Shown here piece by piece: positions 12,382 to 20,880 of a stretch of 64,000 nucleotides of DNA (within the stretch, counting starts at the first letter, position 1; every line of letters starts with the position of its first letter). The DNA is from Blastococcus sp. TF02A-30 (GTDB lineage Bacteria; Actinomycetota; Actinomycetes; Mycobacteriales; Geodermatophilaceae). The stretch covers positions 62,001-126,000 of the forward strand of contig NZ_QOHJ01000010.1 in the NCBI RefSeq assembly GCF_003319185.1, written 5' to 3'. Under the pieces are notes generated by a model. The model had not been told where the DNA came from. It saw only the letters and a program-made list of their open reading frames with translations, and ran no database searches. Both the position numbers and the translations under genes were made by a program.

Positions 12382-13134
12382 GTGAGCACCTTCGAGGGAC
12401 GGACCGCACTGGTCACCGGCGGCAGCCGCGGCATCGGGCTGGCGATCGCGCAGAGCCTGGTCCGGCGGGGCGCCCGCGTGGTGCTCACCGCGCGCAAGCC
12501 CGACGCCCTGGCGGAGGCGGTCGAGGCCCTCGGCGGCCCGGACGTCGCGGTGGCCGTCGCCGGGAACGCCGGCGACCCCGAGCACCGGGCCGAGGCGGTC
12601 CGGACGGCGGTGGACACCTTCGGCAGCCTCGACGTCCTGGTCGGCAACGTCGGCATCAACCCGGTGTACGGGCCGATGGTCGACCTCGACCTCGGCGCCT
12701 TCCGCAAGATCCTCGACACGAACGTCGTCGGCACCCTCGACCTGGTGCAGCAGGCGTGGCGCGCGTGGATGAGCGAGCACGGCGGCTCCGTGCTGTTCGT
12801 CGCCTCGGTGGCCGGCCTGCGCTCGTCGGAGAACATCGGCGGCTACGGCGTCAGCAAGGCCGCCGTCGTCAACATGACCACCCAGCTGGCGGTGGAGCTG
12901 GGCCCGAAGGTGCGGGTCAACGCCGTCGCGCCGGCGGTGGTGAAGACGAAGTTCGCCGGTGCGCTGTTCGAGGGCCGCGAGGCCGAGCTCGCCGCCACGT
13001 ACCCGGCCGGTCGGCTCGGCGTCCCGGAGGACGTCGGCGAGGCCGCGGCCTACCTGCTGTCGGACGAGGCGGGCTGGGTCACCGGCCAGACGCTCGTGCT
13101 GGACGGCGGGGTGCTCTCCCGCGGTCGCGGGTAG
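12382..13134 (+). CDS. SDR family NAD(P)-dependent oxidoreductase
   Basis: Classical short-chain dehydrogenase of 250 aa. Cofactor motif TGGSRGIG at 12-19, NVGIN in place of NNAG, catalytic Ser in FVASVAG and YGVSK as the Tyr-x-x-x-Lys pair. The C-terminal GQTLVLDGG is typical of FabG-like members, so the substrate cannot be named. The GTG at 12382 follows GGGAGA. Not part of the [13 protein letters not shown] gene order: first gene of an accessory block reaching to 19472. Its last 56 nt overlap a converging gene. Confidence 0.92.
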   Translation: MSTFEGRTALVTGGSRGIGLAIAQSLVRRGARVVLTARKPDALAEAVEALGGPDVAVAVAGNAGDPEHRAEAVRTAVDTFGSLDVLVGNVGINPVYGPMVDLDLGAFRKILDTNVVGTLDLVQQAWRAWMSEHGGSVLFVASVAGLRSSENIGGYGVSKAAVVNMTTQLAVELGPKVRVNAVAPAVVKTKFAGALFEGREAELAATYPAGRLGVPEDVGEAAAYLLSDEAGWVTGQTLVLDGGVLSRGRG

Positions 13135-13615
13135 CGGCCCGGGCGGGCCACTCGAGCACCCAGGTGTCGCCGGGGGCGGCGGCCGCCCACCGGGCCGTCG
13201 CCTCCCGGAGAACGGCGGCCGCGGCGTCGAGCCGCTCCCGCGGGATCCCCGAGGCGGGCACCTGGCCGGGCAGGACCTCCGCCCCGGCCGCGAGCCGTTC
13301 GACGAGGTCGGCCACGCCCTCGGCGTGCATCACCGCCGCACCGCGCTCCCGCTTGAGCGCGTCGGACCGCTCCCCGGCGTGCGGCGGGCGACGGCCGGAG
13401 ACGTGCCGCATGCTGCCCCACACCACGCCGTCGGAGACGCAACCCCACACCCCGTCGGCGATGCCCAGCTCGGTCTCGACGAGCAGGTGCACCAGGTCGT
13501 GCGGAAGATCCGGGCCGCCGCCGGCACCGCGCATCGCGTAGACGACGCCGTCGTCCCGCTCGACCACGGTCTCCACCGGCCGCCGGTCGCCCATCCGCGT
13601 GAAGGTCACCCGCAC
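13079..13615 (-). CDS. conserved protein of unknown function
   Basis: About 178 aa, no signal peptide or membrane segment. A compact N-terminal part (RVTFTRMGDRRPVETVVERD) is followed by LPHDLVHLLVETELGIADGVWG, where the HDLVH-x2-VE pattern could be a helix with metal ligands; I do not recognise a named family. The C-terminus is basic ([16 protein letters not shown]). The GTG at 13615 follows GGGAGG, a good ribosome binding site. The 3' end overlaps the SDR gene antiparallel by 56 nt, so the last 18 residues may not be conserved. Confidence 0.7.
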   Translation of the reverse strand: MRVTFTRMGDRRPVETVVERDDGVVYAMRGAGGGPDLPHDLVHLLVETELGIADGVWGCVSDGVVWGSMRHVSGRRPPHAGERSDALKRERGAAVMHAEGVADLVERLAAGAEVLPGQVPASGIPRERLDAAAAVLREATARWAAAAPGDTWVLEWPARAATRDRGRAPRRPARASGR

Positions 13616-13655
13616 GGGGTCAGCCTCCCCCCGTGGTCCAGCGCTTTTCGCCGGC

Positions 13656-15023
13656 TCAGCTCCGGCCGAGCACCCGGGACAGCACGTCGTCGGAGTCGCC
13701 GTCCTCGCGGTAGCGCCGCCGGCGACGCCCACCGCCCGCGGGGGTGACCCCGTTCTCGGCGAGGATCTCGGCCAGCCGGTCGGCGGTGTCGGGACCGCGG
13801 GCCGGCTCGGGCGCGGGCTCAGGAGCCGGGGTCCGCACGCGGTAACCGCCGCGGTCCTCGATGCGCACCCGGTCGGTCGACGGCGCCCGGGTCTCGGCCG
13901 TGGGCGCCTCGGCCACGGATGCCGGCGGGAGCGGGTCGTCGCCGCGCCGGCGGCGGGGCGAGGGCCTCGGGGGGACGGGCGGCGGCCCCGGGGACCGGTC
14001 GTGGGCCGGCGGGGGGACGTCGAGCAGCGAGCGCGCCGCCAGCCAGTCCACCGGGGACGGCGTGGGCTCCGCGGGCGCGGCGGGCGGCGGCGGCGCCACC
14101 GGCACCCTGGGCGCCGGCGACGAAGGACCCAGCGGGAAGGCGGTGGTGGCCGGCCCGGCCGGGGCGACCGGCTCGGCGCGGTAGGTCGGCTCCGGCCGGT
14201 AGGTCGGCTGCGGGGCGGGAACCGACCGCTCGACGCGGACCTGCTCGAACTGCTGGGTCTCGCGCGGCTCGTCGAGACGGATGGCCGGCCAGCCGCCGGT
14301 CAGCTCGCGGGGGGCCTGCTCGGTCCAGCTCTCCAGGGTGCGGGTCGGGGGGCCGTCCAGCCGGGGCGGCTCCCCGGGCAGGCGGCTGGCCTGGGTCCGC
14401 ATCACGATCCGCTCGACCAGCATCTCGCTGGACAGCTGCTCGGTGAGCTCGGCGCGCAACCGGCCCATGTCGGCGCGCAGCTCGGCCAGCTGCCCCAGCT
14501 CCTGGCGCAGCGAGGTGAGCGCGGCGACGTCGTCGCGCAGGGCCGCGACGCGGGCGACCTCCTCGCGCAGGGCGGCGAGGCCGGCCAGGTCGGTGCCGAG
14601 CGCCGCGACCCGCGAGACCTCCTCGCGGAGGCCGGACAGCTGGGCGAGCTCGCCGCGCAGCGCGTCGAGCTCCACGCGCATGGCGTCCTCGGTGTCGCGG
14701 CGGACCTCGTTCTCGACCTCGAGCTCGTACTCGCGGCGGGCGGCGACCTCCCGGTCGAGCTCGTACTCGTAGGCCAGCCGCAGCTCGGTCTCGCGGGCGG
14801 CGGCGGCCGCGCGGTCCCCGCGCAGGCGGCCGGCGGCGACGGTGGCGAGCACGAACGCCCAGGCCACGGCGACGACGGCGACCCGCAGGTACCGGGGGTT
14901 GTCGGTGAGGAAGACCGCGGCGGTGGCGCCGAGCGCCAGGACGAACCCGCCGGCGAGCGCGAGCGTGCGCGGGTTCGGACCGGCAGCACCCCGCGCGGCG
15001 GCGTCGTCCGGGCGGCGGGGCAT
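13656..15023 (-). CDS. two-TM coiled-coil protein with Pro-rich tail (DUF6779-like)
   Basis: 455 aa in three parts. Residues 19-65 form two membrane helices joined by a short loop (LALAGGFVLALGATAAVFL, YLRVAVVAVAWAFVLATVAAG). Residues 70-190 are highly charged with repeated LREEV-x2-VAAL / LRQEL-x2-LAEL heptads, a probable long coiled coil. Residues 210-430 are Pro/Ala/Arg-rich, probably disordered, and the tail ends in RRRRRYREDGDSDD. The layout matches [15 protein letters not shown] proteins labelled DUF6779, which I recall only tentatively. No enzymatic motif. A cytoplasmic coiled coil tethered to the membrane suggests a scaffold role. Confidence 0.85.
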   Translation of the reverse strand: MPRRPDDAAARGAAGPNPRTLALAGGFVLALGATAAVFLTDNPRYLRVAVVAVAWAFVLATVAAGRLRGDRAAAAARETELRLAYEYELDREVAARREYELEVENEVRRDTEDAMRVELDALRGELAQLSGLREEVSRVAALGTDLAGLAALREEVARVAALRDDVAALTSLRQELGQLAELRADMGRLRAELTEQLSSEMLVERIVMRTQASRLPGEPPRLDGPPTRTLESWTEQAPRELTGGWPAIRLDEPRETQQFEQVRVERSVPAPQPTYRPEPTYRAEPVAPAGPATTAFPLGPSSPAPRVPVAPPPPAAPAEPTPSPVDWLAARSLLDVPPPAHDRSPGPPPVPPRPSPRRRRGDDPLPPASVAEAPTAETRAPSTDRVRIEDRGGYRVRTPAPEPAPEPARGPDTADRLAEILAENGVTPAGGGRRRRRYREDGDSDDVLSRVLGRS

Positions 15024-15112
15024 GCACCAAGAGTAGCGGCGCGAGGGCCTTCCGCTCACCTCCCCGGAACGGACGGATCGGTGCCGCGTGGCGGCGCTGG
15101 GAGAGTGGGCCG

Positions 15113-15709
15113 ATGACCTCGTCGTTGCTCGACTGGCGCCGCCGCACGACCGCCCTCTACGCAGCCGCCCGGGCGGCCACCGACCCGGAGCAGGGCTGGC
15201 GGACGTGGCGGGACGGCCGGGACGACCTGTTCGCCACGCACCCCGACTCACCGCTCGACGCCGCCGCCCGGGACCGGTTCGCGGGTCTGCCGTTCGCGCC
15301 GTACGACCCGGCGCTCCGGTTCGACGTGCCGCTGGAGGTCGCTCCCCCCGCGCGGCTCGAGGTGGCGACGGCGGGCGACGGCGTCGTCCCGCTCGAGCGG
15401 ATCGGCCGGGTGGTGCTGCCGCTCGGCCCGCTGGACGTGTGGTGGGTCGCCGTCTACGGCGGCGGCGTCTTCCTGCCGCTGCGCGACGGCAGCGCCGGGG
15501 CGAGCACCTACGGCGGGGGCCGCTACCTGCTGGACACGGTGAAGGGCGCCGACCTGGGCGGGCAGCTGGTCGTCGACCTCAACTTCGCCTACCACCCGTC
15601 GTGCGCCTACGACCCGCGCTGGTCGTGCCCGCTGGCGCCGGAGGGCAACCGGATCGAGGCGCCGGTCGCCGCCGGGGAGCAGCTGCCCCCCGGCGGCTCC
15701 TGGTACTGA
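15113..15709 (+). CDS. DUF1684 domain-containing protein
   Basis: 198 aa, cytoplasmic. The C-terminal half has the DUF1684 hallmarks: YGGGRYLLDTVKGADLG, then DLNFAYHPSCAYDPRWSCPLAPEGNRI and a closing pv-x-aGE. The conserved Cys pair and the Asn/Pro cluster suggest a binding site, but no activity is established to my knowledge. The ATG at 15113 is preceded by GGGAGAG. It converges on the osmoprotectant operon with only a 4-nt gap, with no terminator between. Confidence 0.88.
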   Translation: MTSSLLDWRRRTTALYAAARAATDPEQGWRTWRDGRDDLFATHPDSPLDAAARDRFAGLPFAPYDPALRFDVPLEVAPPARLEVATAGDGVVPLERIGRVVLPLGPLDVWWVAVYGGGVFLPLRDGSAGASTYGGGRYLLDTVKGADLGGQLVVDLNFAYHPSCAYDPRWSCPLAPEGNRIEAPVAAGEQLPPGGSWY

Positions 15710-15713
15710 CCGA

Positions 15714-16706
15714 TCAGCCCTGCGCGAGAGCGCCGTCGGAGCTGAACACCAGGCCGATGGAGACCTCGCCCTGCTGGATGGCCGCCTTGGTCAGCGGGCC
15801 CCCGGTGTCGTACTCCTCGAAGGAGGCGAACTCCAGGCCGTAGGTCTCCTCCAGGCCCGGCTGGCAGAACGGCCGGGTCGGGCACTCACCGGGGCCGCCC
15901 AGGACCAGCGAGCCGTCGCCGCAGGCCTCGGCCAGCTCCGACAGCGTGCTGACGCCCAGCTCGTCGGCGAACTCCTGGGTGACGGCGAAGGCGTTCTGGT
16001 CGGCGGCCTCGGCCGGCTCGCCGATGGCCAGCCCGCCCTCCTCGGCCAGCGGCCGGAGCACCTCGACGGTGGCCTGGACGTCGCCGGAGGCCACCTGGTT
16101 GGCGTCGTCGCCCTCCAGGAACTCGGTCAACGTCGACAGGTACTCGGGGAACACCTGGATCTCGCCGCGCTGCAGGGCCGGCAGGTACAGCTCGCGGTTG
16201 CCGACCTCCTGGACGGTGGCGTCGAAGCCGGCCGCCTGCAGCACGTCGGCGTAGACGGTGGCCAGCACGGTCGATTCGGTGAAGTTGGCCCCGCCGACGA
16301 CGATCGGGCCGCTGCCCTGCTCCAGGCCCTCCGTGACGCCGTTCTCCTCGACCCACGCCGCGGCGACGTCCTCGGCGCTCTGCCGCTCGACGTCGACGGC
16401 GGCGTTCATCTCGATCAGCTCGTCGGTGGTGAGCTCCGCCGAGACCGCGTTCAACGCCGGCAGCAGCGCCGGGTTGGCCTGCGCGGCCGCGGCGTTGACC
16501 GCCGGGATGATGTTGTCGGCGTTCTGCAGCTCCTGGTCGTCCTCGAGCACCACGAGCTGCTCGCCGGCGACCGGCGCGCAGGCCTCGCCCGAGGCCTGGG
16601 TGCCGCCGTCGTCTCCGCCGGTGCCGGAGGAGCCGGACTCCCCGCAGGCCGCCGTCACCAGGGCGGCCAGGGCGAGAGGAACGATGTACCGGGTGCGCGC
16701 GCGCAT
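15714..16706 (-). CDS. glycine betaine/choline-type substrate-binding lipoprotein, circularly permuted
   Basis: Ligand-binding lipoprotein of the importer encoded upstream. The signal peptide ends in a lipobox (LVTAAC) with Cys21. Residues 134-330 match the start and middle of OpuCC/ProX-like proteins (IVVGGANFTE, NRELYLPAL, FPEY, ADQNAFAV, CPTRPFCQPGLE, IGLVFSSDG) and stop there. The block that normally follows and ends the family, LVVLEDDQELQNADNII to VDVERQSAEDVAAAWVEENGV, instead sits at 51-124 before the start of the normal domain. This is a circular permutation, not a truncation: all parts are present, once. The length of 330 aa is normal. The ATG at 16706 follows AAGGCGGGG. Confidence 0.9.
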   Translation of the reverse strand: MRARTRYIVPLALAALVTAACGESGSSGTGGDDGGTQASGEACAPVAGEQLVVLEDDQELQNADNIIPAVNAAAAQANPALLPALNAVSAELTTDELIEMNAAVDVERQSAEDVAAAWVEENGVTEGLEQGSGPIVVGGANFTESTVLATVYADVLQAAGFDATVQEVGNRELYLPALQRGEIQVFPEYLSTLTEFLEGDDANQVASGDVQATVEVLRPLAEEGGLAIGEPAEAADQNAFAVTQEFADELGVSTLSELAEACGDGSLVLGGPGECPTRPFCQPGLEETYGLEFASFEEYDTGGPLTKAAIQQGEVSIGLVFSSDGALAQG

Positions 16707-16843
16707 GTGCCCCGCCTTCTGTGTCCCGTGGCCCCGTGTTGGACCACGCGTGTCTGGCGGGAGGGATCCCGCACCGATATGCAACTCGTCGTTCGGTGCG
16801 AGATCAACCGGTGGATGCATCCGTGGCGGATCCGTGACCGGGG

Positions 16844-17572
16844 TTACAGCGGGACCCCGGACGCGGTGGTCTCGGGCACCGGGCCGGACCGCCGGGCGGA
16901 GAGGAACGGCAGCCGCTTCTCCCCCGGCGTGAGAAGCCACGACAGCAGCACCAGCACCAGCTCGGTGAGCACGGCGAGGGCGGCGACCAGGATGGCGCCG
17001 GCCAGCACGGCCCCGTAGTCCTGCTGGGCGAAGGCCAGCGTGATGATCCGGCCGAGCCCCCCGCCGGCGACCAGGGCGGCCAGCGTCGCCGTCGCCACCA
17101 CCTGCACCGCCGCGGTGCGGACACCGGTCATGAGCAGCGGCGCGGCCAGCGGCAGCTCGGCGCGCAGCACCACCTGCCGCCCGCTCATGCCCATGGCCCG
17201 CGCCGCCTCGACGACGTCCCGGTCCACGGACCGGAAGCCCACGTAGGTGTTGGTGAGGATCGGCGGGACGGCGAAGACGGCCAGCGCGATGGTGGTCGCC
17301 GTCGGGCCGAAGCCGATCGGGGTGACCGCGAAGATCGTGAGCAGGGCCAGCGTCGGGACGGCGCGGGAGACGTTGGACAGCGCCACCGTGAAGCCACCGC
17401 CCCGGCCGGTGTGCCCGAGCAGGACGCCGACCGGCAGCGCGACCAGCATCGCCGCCAGGACGGCCAGCGCCGAGATGCGCAGGTGCTCGCCGAGCAGTTC
17501 CAGGATCCCGCCGCGCCGGGTCCAGTTGAACGGGTCGTTCAGGTAGCGGAACGCCTCCCCCAGCAGGTTCAC
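16844..17572 (-). CDS. osmoprotectant ABC transporter permease (second)
   Basis: 242 aa, about six hydrophobic segments, with the BPD-type permease signature EAARAMGMSGRQVVLRAELPLAAPLLMTG that contacts the ATPase. The typical N-terminal phrase LGEHLRISALAV is present. The GTG at 17572 overlaps the stop of the first permease as GTGA. A 137-nt gap separates it from the binding-protein gene and contains small palindromes (near 16759-16774 and 16812-16821) but no obvious terminator, so all three genes may be one transcript. Confidence 0.92.
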   Translation of the reverse strand: MNLLGEAFRYLNDPFNWTRRGGILELLGEHLRISALAVLAAMLVALPVGVLLGHTGRGGGFTVALSNVSRAVPTLALLTIFAVTPIGFGPTATTIALAVFAVPPILTNTYVGFRSVDRDVVEAARAMGMSGRQVVLRAELPLAAPLLMTGVRTAAVQVVATATLAALVAGGGLGRIITLAFAQQDYGAVLAGAILVAALAVLTELVLVLLSWLLTPGEKRLPFLSARRSGPVPETTASGVPL

Positions 17573-18267
17573 GCGACGGCCCGCCGGGTCCAGGGCGTGA
17601 GCAGCCGCTCGACACCGGCCAGCAGGAGGTCGGCCAGCAACGCGAGGAGCACGCAGCCGAGCGCGCCGGTGACGATCTCGGCCCGGTAGAAGTTGGCGTT
17701 GAACCCGCCGGTGATGAGCTGCCCGAGCCCACCGTGCCCGACGATGACCCCCACCGTGGTCAGCGCCACCGTGGAGACCGTGGCGACGCGGATGCCGGCC
17801 ATGAACGCCGGCAGCGCGAGCGGCAGCTCCACCTGCCAGAACAGCCGGACCGGCCCGTAGCCCATCCCGCGGGCGGCCTCGCGCACGTCCTCGGGGACGC
17901 CCTGGAGGCCGGCCAGGAAGTTGCGCACGAGGATGACCAGCGAGTAGAGCACCAGGCCGACGAGCACCGTGGTCGCGGTCAGCCCGGTGATCGGCGCGAC
18001 GAAGGCGAACATGGCCAGCGACGGGATCGTGTAGACCAGCGTGGACAGGCCGAGGACCGGCGCGGCCAGGTACCGGCTCCGGCGGGCCAGCACCGCCATC
18101 GGCAGCGCCAGGAGCGAGCCGAGGACCACCGCGCCGACCGTGAGCCGCACGTGCTCGCCCAGATACCCCATGATGGAGCTCCAGTTGTCGATCACGTAGG
18201 ACGGGTCGAACCACGGGTTCGGCGCCGCATCAACCGCGAGCACCGCTGCGCTCAGCACCGGGCGCAC
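17569..18267 (-). CDS. osmoprotectant ABC transporter permease (first)
   Basis: Up to 232 aa with about five to six membrane helices. The permease motif reads EAARGMGYGPVRLFWQVELPLALPAFMAG; LGEHVRLTVGAVVLG and VILVRNFLAGLQGVP are typical of OpuBB/OpuCB proteins. The start is uncertain: GTG codons at 18267, 18258 and 18243 are all in frame, none with a good ribosome binding site. The divergent ATPase gene begins at 18285, so promoters for both arms are squeezed into, or overlap, the gene starts. Confidence 0.9.
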   Translation of the reverse strand: MRPVLSAAVLAVDAAPNPWFDPSYVIDNWSSIMGYLGEHVRLTVGAVVLGSLLALPMAVLARRSRYLAAPVLGLSTLVYTIPSLAMFAFVAPITGLTATTVLVGLVLYSLVILVRNFLAGLQGVPEDVREAARGMGYGPVRLFWQVELPLALPAFMAGIRVATVSTVALTTVGVIVGHGGLGQLITGGFNANFYRAEIVTGALGCVLLALLADLLLAGVERLLTPWTRRAVA

Positions 18268-18284
18268 ACCAGGAAGGGCACCTC

Positions 18285-19472
18285 GTGGACGCTACTGCGC
18301 CACCCCCACCGCCCGCACCGCCCGGCGGCGCCGAGGAGATCCGCCTCGAGGGCGTCAGCAAGGTGTACGACGACGGGACCGTCGGCGTGGCCGAGCTGGA
18401 CCTCACCTTCGCCGCCGGCGAGCTGACCGTCCTGGTCGGCCCGTCCGGGTGCGGCAAGACCACCACGATGAAGATGATCAACCGGATCATCGAGCCCACG
18501 ACCGGGCGCCTCCTGCTGGGCGGCGAGGACGTCACCGGGGTCGACCCGGTGCGGCTGCGCCGCCGGATCGGCTACGTCATCCAGAACGTGGGCCTCTTCC
18601 CGCACCAGACCGTCCGGGCCAACGTGGGCACCGTGCCGCGGCTGCTGGGCTGGGACCGGGCGCGCACCCGGGAGCGCGTGGAGGAGCTGCTGGCCCTCGT
18701 CGGCCTCGACCCCGCCGTGCACGCCGACCGCTACCCGCACCAGCTCTCCGGTGGTCAGCGCCAGCGCGCCGGCGTCGCCCGGGCGCTGGCCGCCGACCCG
18801 CCCGTGCTGCTCATGGACGAGCCGTTCTCCGCGGTCGACCCGGTGGTCCGCGAGCGGCTGCAGTCGGAGTTCCTGCGGCTGCAGCGGGCCGTCCGCAAGA
18901 CGATCGTCTTCGTCACCCACGACATCGAGGAGGCGGTGCGCCTCGGCGACCGGATCGCGGTGATGAGCGCCGGCGGGCGGGTGGAGCAGTTCGCCACCCC
19001 CGCGGACCTGCTCGGCCGCCCGGCCACCGACTTCGTCGCCGACTTCGTGGGCGCCGACCGCGGTCTCAAGCGCCTGGCGGTCACCCCGATCGACGCCACC
19101 GACCTCGAGCAGCCGCCGGTGGTGCACGTCGACGACGGGCTGGCCGACGCCCGCAGCGCCCTGCAGCGGGTGGGTGCCCGCTGGGCCGTCGTCCTCGACG
19201 ACCGCGACCAGCTGCACGGCTGGCTGTCGGCCGAGCGCGCCACGGGGCCCGGCACCGTCCGCGACTCCTGCCGCCGGATGGAGGCGTGGGTCCCGGTCGA
19301 CGCCTCGCTCAAGACGGCCTTCGCCACGATGCTCCAGCAGGAGGCGGGGTGGGTCGCGGTGCTGGACGGAGACCGGTTCCTCGGCGTGCTGACCCCGGAG
19401 TCGCTGCACGCCGCGCTGCGCCGCTCGGTCGAGGGCAGCGTCCCGGAGACCGCCGGCGCGCTGCGGGCCTGA
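18285..19472 (+). CDS. osmoprotectant ABC transporter ATP-binding protein with CBS pair
   Basis: 395 aa. Walker A GPSGCGKT at 52-59, Q-loop in VIQN, signature LSGGQ at 154-158, Walker B VLLMDEP at about 174-180 and the switch His in FVTHD. Residues about 265-385 form two CBS repeats, as in OpuCA/GbuA, where they sense ionic strength or nucleotides and gate transport. The GTG at 18285 follows GGAAGGG. It is divergent from both permeases and the binding protein, rather than first in one operon. Its stop abuts the converging DUF3180 stop with no gap. Confidence 0.95.
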   Translation: MDATAPPPPPAPPGGAEEIRLEGVSKVYDDGTVGVAELDLTFAAGELTVLVGPSGCGKTTTMKMINRIIEPTTGRLLLGGEDVTGVDPVRLRRRIGYVIQNVGLFPHQTVRANVGTVPRLLGWDRARTRERVEELLALVGLDPAVHADRYPHQLSGGQRQRAGVARALAADPPVLLMDEPFSAVDPVVRERLQSEFLRLQRAVRKTIVFVTHDIEEAVRLGDRIAVMSAGGRVEQFATPADLLGRPATDFVADFVGADRGLKRLAVTPIDATDLEQPPVVHVDDGLADARSALQRVGARWAVVLDDRDQLHGWLSAERATGPGTVRDSCRRMEAWVPVDASLKTAFATMLQQEAGWVAVLDGDRFLGVLTPESLHAALRRSVEGSVPETAGALRA

Positions 19473-19982
19473 TCAGGCGCGCAGGGCCTCGTCGTCGCCG
19501 TCGCTGTCCGGCGGCACCCGGCAGGCGCTCTCCAGCCACAGCGCGGCGGCCACCAGGGCGGCCGAGCTGACGACGCCGATCACGGCGGTGACGGTGTCGT
19601 CCCCCGCTGCCTGCAGGCGGTTCACGGCGGGGGCGACGTGCAGCAGCACCCCGGCCCAGAGCCCGGCGAAGACCGCGCCCACGTAGGCGCTGGCCTGGGC
19701 GAGCACCGCCAAGCGGGCCACCAGCATCGGCTCCACCGGCCGGAGCGCCGCGGCGTCCCGGCCCGTGGGACCGCGGCCGGCCCGTGCCTCGCGCAGCGCG
19801 GACAGCCGGGCCCGGAGGGTGCGCGCGCCGAGCGCCTCGGCGACGGCCAGGACGGCCAGCGGCGTGGGCAGCCACCAGTCGAAGGCGGGCAGCTCGCCGT
19901 ACCAGGCGCGGACCAGCAGCCAGGCGGCGACGGCCAGCCCGACGGCGAGGACGAGCAGGTCGCGGCGGCGCACGGGGGTCAT
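19473..19982 (-). CDS. DUF3180 integral membrane protein
   Basis: 169 aa, four predicted membrane helices (about 9-28, 35-52, 88-117, 132-152) with a charged cytoplasmic loop of about 30 residues between helices 2 and 3. Equivalent by position and topology to [13 protein letters not shown] Rv3605c, which follows folK in the folate cluster. Function unknown; the fixed neighbourhood hints at a link with the folate genes or ftsH. It starts 8 nt after the folK stop. Confidence 0.88.
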   Translation of the reverse strand: MTPVRRRDLLVLAVGLAVAAWLLVRAWYGELPAFDWWLPTPLAVLAVAEALGARTLRARLSALREARAGRGPTGRDAAALRPVEPMLVARLAVLAQASAYVGAVFAGLWAGVLLHVAPAVNRLQAAGDDTVTAVIGVVSSAALVAAALWLESACRVPPDSDGDDEALRA

Positions 19983-19990
19983 CGGCGTCC

Positions 19991-20497
19991 TCAGTGCAGG
20001 TGGTCCCACCGCACGACGGCGGCGACGTCGGCCGGGTCCAGGTCGGCGAGCAGCTCGCGGACCGGGCCCTTCCCGGGCAGTACGGCGCGGGGGTCGAGAG
20101 CCGCCCACGGCACCAGGACGAACGCCCGCTCGTGGGCCCGCGGGTGCGGCAGGGTCAGCTCGGGGTCGTCGGACACGACCGGCTGCCCGTCGTCGCCGGT
20201 GACCGTGACGACGTCGACGTCCAGGGTGCGCGCCCCCCAGCGGACCTCCCGGGTGCGGCCGGCCGCCTGCTCCAGCTCGTGCGCACGGTCCAGCCAGCCG
20301 GGGGCGTCGCGGTCCCCGCGCACGACGGCGATCGCGTTCAGGTACGGCGGCTGCTCGACCGGGCCCCACGGCGGGGTCTCGTACAGCGTCGAGCGCGCCA
20401 CCAGCACGCCGTCGTCCTTGAGCGCCGTCAGGGCCGCGCGCAGCGTGCCGGCGCGGTCCCCGAGGTTGGCGCCCAGCGACAGCACCGCGCGGCTCAT
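19991..20497 (-). CDS. folK: 6-hydroxymethyl-7,8-dihydropterin pyrophosphokinase FolK
   Basis: Transfers pyrophosphate from ATP to hydroxymethyl-dihydropterin. LSLGANLGDR at 7-16, the pterin-binding YETPPWGP, and VRWGARTLDVDVV-LPHPRAHERAFVLVPWA with the metal-binding aspartates and HPR motif. It is 168 aa. The ATG overlaps the folB stop as ATGA. Confidence 0.96.
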   Translation of the reverse strand: MSRAVLSLGANLGDRAGTLRAALTALKDDGVLVARSTLYETPPWGPVEQPPYLNAIAVVRGDRDAPGWLDRAHELEQAAGRTREVRWGARTLDVDVVTVTGDDGQPVVSDDPELTLPHPRAHERAFVLVPWAALDPRAVLPGKGPVRELLADLDPADVAAVVRWDHLH

Positions 20498-20880
20498 GCG
20501 CGTTCGCGGCGGATGGCCACCGTGACGTCGTCGAACGGCACGCCCAGCTGGGCCTCGGGCTTGTGCACCGTGATCTCGACGGCCTGCACCAGCTGGTGCG
20601 CCAGGCAGGCGTCGGCCAGCCGCTGGGCCAGCGTCTCCAGCAGGTTCACCGGCTCTCCCACGACGACCGCGCGCAGCTGCTGCGCCAGCTCGGCGTAGTT
20701 CACCGTCAGCTCCAGGTCGTCGCCGGCGGCCGCCGGCGCGGTGTCCAGCTCGAGCGACGCGTCCACCACGAACAGCTGCCCCTGCTCGCGCTCGAAGGCG
20801 TAGACGCCGTGGTGGGCGTGCGCGCGGATCCCGCGCAGGACGATGCGGTCGGTCCCGCCGGACGGGTGCGGGTCAGCCAC
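20494..20880 (-). CDS. folB: dihydroneopterin aldolase FolB
   Basis: Cleaves dihydroneopterin to hydroxymethyl-dihydropterin and glycolaldehyde. HAHHGVYAFEREQGQ carries the catalytic Glu region; VNYAELAQQL and NLLETLAQRLADACL are family segments and Lys107 in VHKPEA is the conserved lysine. It is 128 aa. The GTG lies 8 nt inside the end of folP, so translation is probably coupled. Confidence 0.96.
   Translation of the reverse strand: MADPHPSGGTDRIVLRGIRAHAHHGVYAFEREQGQLFVVDASLELDTAPAAAGDDLELTVNYAELAQQLRAVVVGEPVNLLETLAQRLADACLAHQLVQAVEITVHKPEAQLGVPFDDVTVAIRRERA

Noticed and set aside
15714-16706. Truncated or frameshifted binding-protein gene
   Set aside because: The apparently missing C-terminal block is present at the N-terminus in the same frame, and downstream DNA is the converging DUF1684 gene.
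12382-19472. Integrated mobile element
   Set aside because: No integrase, transposase, target-site repeats or tRNA at the boundaries; composition matches the surroundings.
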